Assembly: GCA_003175865.1 (NCBI GenBank)
Contig: PSRF01000122.1
Span: forward strand, 1-21,625
Origin: Blastocatellia bacterium
GTDB lineage: Bacteria > Acidobacteriota > Blastocatellia > Pyrinomonadales > Pyrinomonadaceae
Length of the DNA stretch: 21,625 nt
Direction of reading: 5' to 3'
Shown here: piece by piece, positions 8,292 to 15,443 of the stretch
Layout of the letters: every line of letters begins with the position of its first letter
How positions within the stretch are numbered: position 1 is the first letter of the stretch
Position numbers and translations under genes: made by a program
Notes under the pieces: generated by a model
Database searches by the model: none
What the model was told of the DNA's origin: nothing
What the model saw: only the letters and a program-made list of their open reading frames with translations

Positions 8292-11009
8292 GTGTCGAAC
8301 TCCTCTTCACATAAACCCTGGCTGTATTTGATCTCATTCATCGGGGTCATTGTGCCTGGTCGTCTGCGTGCTGACTGGATGCAGGAATGGGAAGCTGAGC
8401 TTCAGTATCGAGAAGCAATGCTTGCCGAATGGGACCGTTTGAACCGAAGAACCAGGTTCCACCTCATCTGGCGCAGCGCTGGTGCATTTTGGGATGCGCT
8501 GTGGATGCAGACTTACCGCTGGGAGGACGCGATGTTTCAAGACATTCGTTACGCCATTCGTATGATGCGAAAGGCGCCGGGCTTTACCGCGGTTGCCGTG
8601 ATTGCATTGGGATTAGGAATAGGGGTCAACACTGCCATATTTAGTGCGGTAAATGGCTTTGTCATGCGGCCACTGCCGGCGAATGACTCTGACAACCTAA
8701 TGTGGCTGCACTGGGGCAGCAAAAAAGATCCGACTGTCTGGGGGGAGTTCTCTTATCCGAATTATATCGATCTGCGGGAGCACTCGAAAACAGTTTCTGA
8801 TGCTTGTCTTTGGTTTGAAACATCTGCAGGTATCAGTTCCGGCGAAAGCCGCAGTCAAGGCGACGACGAACGCGCTGACCTGATTTGGGGTGAGGTAGTC
8901 AGCGCAAATTACTTTGATGTGATGGGCGTCAAACCGATTCTCGGCCGCGCCTTTCTGCCGGGCGAAGATCTAAAACCGAACGGTATCACCGCAGTAGTGA
9001 TTGGGCACAAGTTGTGGCGAGAGCGTTTTCACAGCGATAAGGAGATTTTAACCAAGACCGTTTTTTTGAATGGCCATCGGTATTCAGTGACTGGTGTAAT
9101 GCCTGAAGACTTTCTTGGCTCAGTATTTTTTCTGCGTCACTCGTTCTGGGTGCCACTAAATGCGGCGCAAGACTTTGGCCGAAAGCCGGAGTGGAGAACG
9201 GATCGCGGATACACACCATTCAGCATGTTCGGCCGTTTGAAGCCAGGTGTAACAGTAGTACAGGCGACGGCGGATTTGAATTCGATCGTCAGTGATCTAG
9301 CGCAACAGTTTCCAAAAGAGAACGGAGGAACGAAGATTCAAATCACCAAAGAGGTAGATGCGCGCTATAAGAACACAACGAAAGTCATTCAATACGGCGC
9401 ATTCATGGCGTTATGCGTAGCGATTCTAGTTTTGTTGGTTGCATGTGCAAACGTGGCGAATCTAATGCTTGCGCGGGCAGCGACGCGGGCAAGAGAGCTC
9501 GGTGTTCGACTCGCAATTGGTGCGGGTCGCGGCAGGATAATTCGACAGCTTTTAACTGAAAGTGTGTTGCTGGCGTTGATGGGTGGAGTTCTTGGATGGG
9601 GACTCGCTTACGCGGGGTCGATTCTGATCGCATCGAGCTTTCCACCAGTGCCTTATCCAGTCAGTCTCACCTTTACTCCGGATCTTTACGTGCTGAAATG
9701 GATGTCAGGCATCGCGATAGTAACCGGGTTGGTGTTCGGTTTAGCACCTGCGTTATTGGCGTCGAGAACAGATCTAATTGCAGTAATCAAAGGCGGAGGT
9801 GAAGGCCAACAGAAAAAAAACAGGCGCCTTAATGTGCGCGGAACGCTGGTCGTGACCCAGGTGATGATCTCGATAGTCGTTTTGATTTGCGCGGGATTAT
9901 TTATCCGCAGTTTGCGTCGTGCACTTGAGACTGATCCCGGTTTTAAGACTGACAACATGGTGACCATGATGGTCAACCCACGCATACTCGGATACGACGA
10001 GAAAAAAGTTTGGCGGTTGTTTCCAGAGCTTCTTCACCGCATTGAGGAAAGTCCAGGTGTGCGCGTAGCGGCGCTTACAGATGACTTGCCCCTTCAGGCG
10101 GGAGATTTGATCCGTGGGCCGATCGTTAGAGAAGGCGAAGCGGACCCACTTCCAAATCAGGGAGTGAACGTCCACTGCAATTTTGTTTCACCAAAATACT
10201 TTGAAACAGTCAGAACATTGCTCGTACTGGGTCGTGACTTTACGGAACGCGACAACGCTGAAGCGCCTCGCGTTGTCGTCGTGAATAAGGAATTCGCAAG
10301 ACGATTCTACGGGGCGCCAGAACAAGCGATGGGAAAACGGTTCCGGTTTGCAGAAGGAACTCCACTGATGGAAATTGTCGGCATCGCCCAGGACGGTCTT
10401 TATCACAACCTCTACGAAGATCGGGCGCCGCACATGTTTCTGCCGCTATACCAGCAGCCATACGCCGCAGTGACTTTGGTGATCAGTGCACAATCGTCAG
10501 CTGATCTTGGGCGAGTTGCAGAGAGTGCGCGTGAACATATAGCGCAACTCGAACCACGTCTTCCTGTCGTAGGATTGATGGTCGAGGAACAGAATCTGGC
10601 GATTCCATATTGGGGGCCGCGCCTGGCAGCCGGTACAGCTACAACATTCGGTATTCTTGCCTTGGTTCTCGCCACAATGGGCCTTTACAGCGTGATGACT
10701 TATACGGTTAGTCAACGAACGCGAGAGATTGGAATTCGAATGGCGCTTGGCGCAACACTTCGCGATGTACTGCGATTGATTGTTAGTCAGGGAATGCGAA
10801 TGGTAATCGTCGGACTCCTCCTGGGTCTCGCCGGGGCGTTCGCCCTAACACGTGTTTTTGCGAAGTTGTTGTTGGGGGTTGATGCAACGGATCCCTTGAC
10901 CTTTGTTGGAGTGGTGATCCTGTTGTTGTCTGTTGGGTTGTTGGCGTGTCTGATTCCAGCACGTCGTGCGACGAAGATTAATCCATTAATTGCTTTACGC
11001 CACGAGTAA
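8292..11009 (+). CDS. ADOP-type duplicated MacB/FtsX permease
   Basis: A 905-residue ABC-type permease of the acidobacterial duplicated orphan permease kind: no ATPase gene is adjacent. The first ~75 residues hold the ADOP-specific soluble extension (GRLRADWMQEWEAEL, then FQDIRYAIRMMRKAPGF), followed by the first membrane helix VAVIALGLGIGVNTAIFSAV. A large MacB-type periplasmic domain and an FtsX core (VLLVACANVANLMLARAATR, with RELGVRLAIGAGRGRI) come next. This arrangement then repeats: a second helix, a periplasmic domain, and a second FtsX core with SQRTREIGIRMALGATLRDV. It ends in the typical PARRATKINPLIALRHE. GTG 8292 was chosen because GAGGA (8279-8283) lies eight bases upstream; the longer TTG 8277 start has no usable site. 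MacB-like permeases work in export or envelope mechanotransmission; the substrate is unknown. Confidence 0.92.
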   Translation: MSNSSSHKPWLYLISFIGVIVPGRLRADWMQEWEAELQYREAMLAEWDRLNRRTRFHLIWRSAGAFWDALWMQTYRWEDAMFQDIRYAIRMMRKAPGFTAVAVIALGLGIGVNTAIFSAVNGFVMRPLPANDSDNLMWLHWGSKKDPTVWGEFSYPNYIDLREHSKTVSDACLWFETSAGISSGESRSQGDDERADLIWGEVVSANYFDVMGVKPILGRAFLPGEDLKPNGITAVVIGHKLWRERFHSDKEILTKTVFLNGHRYSVTGVMPEDFLGSVFFLRHSFWVPLNAAQDFGRKPEWRTDRGYTPFSMFGRLKPGVTVVQATADLNSIVSDLAQQFPKENGGTKIQITKEVDARYKNTTKVIQYGAFMALCVAILVLLVACANVANLMLARAATRARELGVRLAIGAGRGRIIRQLLTESVLLALMGGVLGWGLAYAGSILIASSFPPVPYPVSLTFTPDLYVLKWMSGIAIVTGLVFGLAPALLASRTDLIAVIKGGGEGQQKKNRRLNVRGTLVVTQVMISIVVLICAGLFIRSLRRALETDPGFKTDNMVTMMVNPRILGYDEKKVWRLFPELLHRIEESPGVRVAALTDDLPLQAGDLIRGPIVREGEADPLPNQGVNVHCNFVSPKYFETVRTLLVLGRDFTERDNAEAPRVVVVNKEFARRFYGAPEQAMGKRFRFAEGTPLMEIVGIAQDGLYHNLYEDRAPHMFLPLYQQPYAAVTLVISAQSSADLGRVAESAREHIAQLEPRLPVVGLMVEEQNLAIPYWGPRLAAGTATTFGILALVLATMGLYSVMTYTVSQRTREIGIRMALGATLRDVLRLIVSQGMRMVIVGLLLGLAGAFALTRVFAKLLLGVDATDPLTFVGVVILLLSVGLLACLIPARRATKINPLIALRHE

Positions 11010-11090
11010 GGCCAATCGGCAGATTACATGGATTCCGCTGAGAGCGTCGTAGGTGCCCACGGTGCATCGGATTCCTTCTGGAGGATGCTT

Positions 11091-11840
11091 TTACCGAACC
11101 GCTTCTTTTTGTTTATCTGCTTCGGCCCAATCTTTCGCAGATACGAATGAATCCTTGTCGTAAATCAACACGATTGTTCCTACCGGTAGCTGTTTACTCA
11201 TCGGAGCGGCCTCCGACATTGGAATGCGAATACATCCGTGACTCTGTGGAGTACGGGGGACAGAAGGATTGCCATGAATCGCGAGTCCATCGCTGAAGTA
11301 GTTTGGGTAATAGAGTAGTCCGAGTGGTGATTTCCTCCACCCCGAAAGTTTGGCGTAAATTCTGAAACGACCGCGCGGTGTGTAGGCAAGCCCACGCAAG
11401 CCTTTTTCGTTGTAACGTTTGTTACTCCCTGTCGAAACTGGAAGCATCTTCTTAATATCGCCTTCATCGTTGACTAACAACAGCAGTTGCCGATCGAGAT
11501 CGACTTCAACGTGTCGATAACCAGAGTCTTTTGGTGCGGGTGCTGTGGCGTTCATAATTGCGTCGAACTCGTCGCGAGTCAGGCTGCCGGTGATTTTACG
11601 TCCTTCCCATTTCTGAAATAGAAGTAATGCGTGACGCGTCGCGTCATCAATAACCCCATCAACTCTTCCCGTGCGATATCCCATCTCGGACAACTTGCTT
11701 TCCGCATCTTTCAACTCTGCGCGTGTGAGCTTCGCCGATGATCGTTTATGTTTTTCGGCCACTACTGTTTGAAATGTAATAAGTAGAAGTAGTGTCGCTA
11801 ACACCACTGATGAACGGGACTGCTTCGAAGTATTCATCAT
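11091..11840 (-). CDS. Exported L,D-transpeptidase (YkuD) with peptidoglycan-binding domain
   Basis: A 249-residue cell-wall enzyme that forms L,D-crosslinks or attaches proteins to peptidoglycan outside the inner membrane. Residues 1-29 form a signal peptide (hydrophobic SVVLATLLLLITFQTVVA, cleavage near AEK). A PG_binding_1-like helical domain follows at about 37-95 (LSEMGYRTGRVDGVIDDATR). The YkuD catalytic domain spans about 108-227 with the conserved AIHG (His189) and the active-site motif SHGCIRIP: His201, Cys203 nucleophile, Arg205. All catalytic residues are present. The start has AAGGAG seven bases upstream on the minus strand; a second ATG follows at once. It converges on the ADOP gene with an 81-base gap and seems monocistronic. 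The preceding 312-base gap (11841-12152) holds hairpin repeat family A and otherwise nothing clear. Confidence 0.92.
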   Translation of the reverse strand: MMNTSKQSRSSVVLATLLLLITFQTVVAEKHKRSSAKLTRAELKDAESKLSEMGYRTGRVDGVIDDATRHALLLFQKWEGRKITGSLTRDEFDAIMNATAPAPKDSGYRHVEVDLDRQLLLLVNDEGDIKKMLPVSTGSNKRYNEKGLRGLAYTPRGRFRIYAKLSGWRKSPLGLLYYPNYFSDGLAIHGNPSVPRTPQSHGCIRIPMSEAAPMSKQLPVGTIVLIYDKDSFVSAKDWAEADKQKEAVR

Positions 11841-12057
11841 GAATTCTCCTTCAGGGGCCGAATTGTCCTGGGGGAACGAGAGAGTTTGAGGCAGTCGTTA
11901 GGGGAATTGCCTTGTACTCAAATCAGTCGGCAATCGCACAGAACTCGCTTCGGTGGAATTTGGGGTTTTCGCGTCGAGGTCTTGGCGGTCGGGGTTGCCG
12001 GAACTTGCTAAACAGCTGTTGAAAAGATACGCCGCAGGTTTATTGGGGTCAACTTTT

Positions 12058-12132
12058 AATGTCCGACAAGCTTTGCTCGTCGCTTCTTTCGTTAAACCAG
12101 ATCCGGCGACAAGCTAACGCTTATCGGACATT
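12058..12132. repeat. Hairpin repeat, family A copy 2
   Basis: Arms 12058-12082 and 12107-12132 are near-perfect inverted copies, with outer ends AATGTCCGA(T/C)AAGC and inner part TAGCTTGTCG in the better arm. The right arm closely matches the right arm at 5184-5210, so this is the same repeat family; the loops (24 and 33 bases) differ. It begins 20 bases beyond the stop codon of the Ser/Thr kinase gene and upstream of the L,D-transpeptidase gene, so it may also act as the kinase transcript end. Confidence 0.8.
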
Positions 12133-12152
12133 AGTTCGCAATCTTTGGATTC

Positions 12153-14357
12153 TTAGTTCGCCGGTGGAGGATAGAGTCGTTCAAACTCCGGATGTCCGTG
12201 AAGAATCGCTAGATCCGGATCCTGCCTGGTCCAGATTGGGTCCTTAAAACCAGTCTCCCAGGCTCTCTTAATTGCATTCACAGCATCGTCGACCATGTTC
12301 ATTGCGCAGAACGTACACGCGGTATTGTAAAAAATCATTGTGTCGTCAGGTCGCAAGATCATAGCCATGTCTGCTTCCTTCTTTGCTTCTTCAAACCGAC
12401 CTTGCATCGCATAATTTCTCGACAATAGCACGCGGGCCCGAGCATCTTCCGGTACTTTCTTTAAGTGGGCCTCATAAATTGCTAGCTCGCGATGCGTAAA
12501 GTTCTTTAGCGCCTCCGTCTTTCCAATTGCACCAAGCGCATTGTGAATCGGTACAGTGGTGTTGTAGTTCTCGCCGGAGTGCGCTAGAGCTTCGTCCATC
12601 ATGTCTACAATTTCCTGATAGCGACCGGCAGCAAAGAGAGCTCGGCCCAGGACGTAATAACCACCGTCGAGATCAGGATTTCGACTTAATGCTTTTTTAC
12701 TCTTTTCAATTGCCTCGTCGTAGTGACCGTCGGCGAACATTACCCACGCCTCGGCAACTTGAATCTCAGGAGCGTCATGTCCCTTGGCGCTCGCCCGCTG
12801 GGCTGCAGCCTTCGCTCGATCGATCCACTGTTGTTGACGCTCGAAATGGTAGTAGTACTCTGCGCAAACCTTCGCCAGACCAGCGTGAGCAAGTGCGAAG
12901 TCAGGATCGAGTGCGACTGCGTTCTCATACATTTGAAGCGCAAACTGCAAATCCTGACGTCCAACGCGACGCGCGTAATTCCTACCTCTCAAATACAGAT
13001 CGTACGCCTGCGGATTTTCAGTAGGCTTTGCTGATAGTGCTTGCTGCTCCTGCGGTGAAAGTGTGATTCGCAACGCCGCAGCGATCTTCTGCGCAATCTC
13101 ATCCTGCACTTCAAATACGTCCGACATCTCACGATCATATCGTTCAGACCACATTGGAAAATCGGTTGCAGCGTCTACGAGTTGAGCGTTGATGCGCAGA
13201 CGTGTTCCCGCTCGACGTAGACTACCCACAAGAACATACGACGCACCAAGTTCTTTACCGACTTGTCCGGCAGTCACTGATTTATCGCGATATGTAAGCA
13301 CGACTGCACGCGAAAAGGTTTTCAAACCCTTAATCTTCGACAGCTCAGTCGTGATGTCCTCCGTGATACCGTCGCGGAGGTACTCATCCTCTTTCATACC
13401 GCTCAAATTTTCGAAATACAAAACCGCTATCGAGTGTTCATGAACTGTTGTCGGAGGACGACTGCGAAAGCCGCTCGAGTCAGTCAAGTGACGGCCGGAA
13501 TCGAGGTCGCGCTTTAATCTTTTGAGCGCTGTCTTCAGATCCGTAGCGCTCTGATAACGGAGATCCCGATCTTTTTCCAACGCCTGGCTGATGATGCGGC
13601 CGAGTTCAGTAGGAAGCGACGAATTGAGTTCATTAGCTGGAGACGGATCGCGGTTGAGGATTGAATCGAACATAACTGCTGAGGTCTCACCTTTAAACGG
13701 CAGCTCACCAGTAGCCATTTGATAGAGAACGGTGCCGAATGAGAAGAGATCAGTTCGTGCGTCAGTGATTTCGCCGCGTGCCTGTTCAGGTGACATATAG
13801 GCGACTGTTCCCATCGTCGCACCGGCTGTGGTCAACTCATCCAGTCGTGCGGTCGGCATCATAGATGCGAGCGGAGTCTTATTGCGATGGTCGATTTTGG
13901 CGAGACCGAAGTCGAGAATTTTTGCCTGTCCGCGTGAGGTGACAAAGATGTTAGCAGGTTTCAGGTCGCGATGAACTATACCTTTTGAATGTGCCGACTC
14001 CAGTGCATCGACAATTTGCACGCCGAGCGTCAACACGGAATCAATATCGAGTGGTCCACGACGAACCTTGTCTGCGAGCGATTCACCATCAAGTAATTCC
14101 ATGATGATGAAATGTGACGACTCGAATTGTTCAATGCCATGTATCGTGCAGATGTTTGGATGATTGAGGGAAGACGCTGCACGTGCCTCGCGTTGAAATC
14201 GTTGGAGCAGGTTGTCATCCTCGGCCATCGTCGGTGTCAGGAACTTTAAGGCGACATGACGCCCGAGGTTGATGTCCTCAGCTTCATAAACGACTCCCAT
14301 GCCTCCTTCGCCAAGCTTCGATTTGATGGAGTAGTGCGAGATAGTGCTACCGAGCAT
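12153..14357 (-). CDS. Cytosolic Ser/Thr protein kinase with TolB-like and TPR regions
   Basis: A 734-residue Hanks-type kinase. Kinase domain about 9-275: glycine loop GEGGMGVVYEA, ATP-binding Lys38 in VALKFL, catalytic HRDLKPANIF (Asp131), DFGLAK (Asp149), and activation-segment end MSPEQARG. All key residues are present, so it should be active. Residues 308-432 (SIAVLYFENLSG to AALRITL) match the TolB-like N-terminal fold often found in such kinases and in adenylate cyclases. From about 450 to the end are TPR repeats (DPDFALAHAGLAKVCAEYY, NPDLDGGYYVLGRALFAAGRY). I see no transmembrane helix between kinase and TolB regions, unlike many relatives, so it is probably soluble. ATG 14357 was preferred to an upstream in-frame ATG at 14444 because GGAGG lies seven to eight bases before it and the kinase domain begins at once. 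Confidence 0.9.
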   Translation of the reverse strand: MLGSTISHYSIKSKLGEGGMGVVYEAEDINLGRHVALKFLTPTMAEDDNLLQRFQREARAASSLNHPNICTIHGIEQFESSHFIIMELLDGESLADKVRRGPLDIDSVLTLGVQIVDALESAHSKGIVHRDLKPANIFVTSRGQAKILDFGLAKIDHRNKTPLASMMPTARLDELTTAGATMGTVAYMSPEQARGEITDARTDLFSFGTVLYQMATGELPFKGETSAVMFDSILNRDPSPANELNSSLPTELGRIISQALEKDRDLRYQSATDLKTALKRLKRDLDSGRHLTDSSGFRSRPPTTVHEHSIAVLYFENLSGMKEDEYLRDGITEDITTELSKIKGLKTFSRAVVLTYRDKSVTAGQVGKELGASYVLVGSLRRAGTRLRINAQLVDAATDFPMWSERYDREMSDVFEVQDEIAQKIAAALRITLSPQEQQALSAKPTENPQAYDLYLRGRNYARRVGRQDLQFALQMYENAVALDPDFALAHAGLAKVCAEYYYHFERQQQWIDRAKAAAQRASAKGHDAPEIQVAEAWVMFADGHYDEAIEKSKKALSRNPDLDGGYYVLGRALFAAGRYQEIVDMMDEALAHSGENYNTTVPIHNALGAIGKTEALKNFTHRELAIYEAHLKKVPEDARARVLLSRNYAMQGRFEEAKKEADMAMILRPDDTMIFYNTACTFCAMNMVDDAVNAIKRAWETGFKDPIWTRQDPDLAILHGHPEFERLYPPPAN

Positions 14358-14492
14358 GGGGGTGCCTCCGGAATGATTACGTTTTGACTTATAGGTCAAT
14401 AGTATAGCCACAGCCGAAACTGGGCAATAAAAGAAATCTTGCAAGCTAGTGCGGATTTACGCCTAGTGACTGTCCTTGGATGCGCGTGACGA

Positions 14493-14574
14493 AATTTGTA
14501 GGGGCGGCTCTCCGTGGCCGCCCTGGTGCCGAAATGATCCTTGGGGCGGCCACGGAGAGCCGCCCCTACAAATT
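14493..14574. repeat. Perfect 31-bp hairpin repeat (GGGGCGGCTCTCCGTGG type)
   Basis: Left arm 14493-14523 and right arm 14544-14574 are perfect inverted copies, with a 20-base loop. Arms run from AATTTGTAGGGGCGGCTC to GTGGCCGCCC. Similar GGGGCGGCTCTCCGTGGCCG hairpins occur, as I recall, in several bacterial phyla as dispersed intergenic elements. It lies in the 447-base gap between the divergent kinase and coiled-coil genes. The rest of that gap (14575-14804) has one weak TTGACA at 14594-14599 but no matching -10, and nothing else clear. Confidence 0.88.
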
Positions 14575-14804
14575 AGCCCCGCCTCAATCTTACTTGACAC
14601 ATATCGGGCAACTTAATCAGTATTGGTGCACATTTCCGCCCAAACCCTTGAGTGCATCCCGCGAGAGCTTTTGTAGTCTCGGTGCTGATCGGTTGAATTG
14701 TCTGTTGGCTCGGGTGTCTCAAGAAGGGAATTACGCTCATTATTTGACCAACCAATATTGCCGCGAACGCGCGGTGCAAATCATGTCACTCCATGGAGAG
14801 GTAT

Positions 14805-15416
14805 ATGTCAGAAGAAAATGCCGCACGCATGCAGATATCACCTGATGCAGGACAGGACGGTCACGTCCAATCACCAAGCGAAGTCGAAACGCAACCGGCC
14901 GACTCTGGAAACATCGATAAGATTCGGGAGATCTTATTTGGCGGCCAGATGCGAGATTACGACCGTCGGTTCTCGCGCGTTGAAGAGCGTTTGATCAGGG
15001 AGACTCTCGAACTGCGTGAAGACACTCGGAAGCGGTTTGATCAACTCGAGTCGTTTATAAAATCTGAATTTGCCGCGTTGTCAGAACGACTACAACAAGA
15101 GCATCGAACAAGAGATGAAGCAGTCCAGGGACTCTGGCGTGGTCTTCATGAAACGACCCAGTCGCTGGCTAATAAACTCGCCGAGTTTCATGACAACAAC
15201 ATGCGAGCGCAAAGCGATCTACGTCAGCAAATTCTTGATCAATCAAAAGAGCTCAATGACGAAATGCGACGCAGGCAGGAAGAGATTACAGCTATGCTGC
15301 AAAGAGAAGTAGCAGGCCTCACGCACGACAAAACAGATCGTTCGGCATTAGCAACGCTATTTACTGAATTGGCGTTGCGACTGAATAACGATCTGAAAAT
15401 GCCGGTCTCCAGCTGA
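14805..15416 (+). CDS. Long coiled-coil protein, first gene of the GTPase operon
   Basis: A 203-residue soluble, highly charged protein without signal peptide or membrane helix. After a low-complexity start (1-35), the segment IDKIREILFGGQMRDYDRRF (37-56) leads into heptad-rich helix up to about 175 (VEERLIRETLELREDTRKRF, then QQILDQSKELNDEMRRRQEE). The end, TDRSALATLFTELALRLNND, looks like a short globular cap. The REILFG...RF stretch resembles a part of the next protein (LRTLLLGPAEKQ...ARL), suggesting a shared docking helix. ATG 14805 was chosen over 14793 because GGAG (14795-14798) sits six bases before it. The next gene starts 27 bases on. No characterised family was recognised; I recall similar proteins in the same four-gene order elsewhere. 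Likely a scaffold or tether for the membrane partner. Confidence 0.78.
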   Translation: MSEENAARMQISPDAGQDGHVQSPSEVETQPADSGNIDKIREILFGGQMRDYDRRFSRVEERLIRETLELREDTRKRFDQLESFIKSEFAALSERLQQEHRTRDEAVQGLWRGLHETTQSLANKLAEFHDNNMRAQSDLRQQILDQSKELNDEMRRRQEEITAMLQREVAGLTHDKTDRSALATLFTELALRLNNDLKMPVSS

Positions 15417-15443
15417 TATCTCCGATCTACGGTGAATGAACCA

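Noticed and set aside
11064..11088. GCATC/GATGC stem followed by TTTT after the ADOP gene as terminator
   Set aside because: Only five base pairs with a 15-base loop; too weak to separate from chance.
12059..12247. Small open frame at the kinase 3' end
   Set aside because: It consists of the family A hairpin plus the antisense of the kinase C-terminus; no sign of coding.
14594..14626. TTGACA (14594-14599) as a promoter -35 for the GTPase operon
   Set aside because: No acceptable -10 box at 16-18 bases; the nearest AT-rich hexamers are at 14 or 21 bases, so it is not listed as a promoter.
14480..14845. Open frame of 121 codons on the plus strand across the 31-bp hairpin
   Set aside because: It runs through both arms of the repeat and overlaps the real coiled-coil gene start; composition does not look like a protein.
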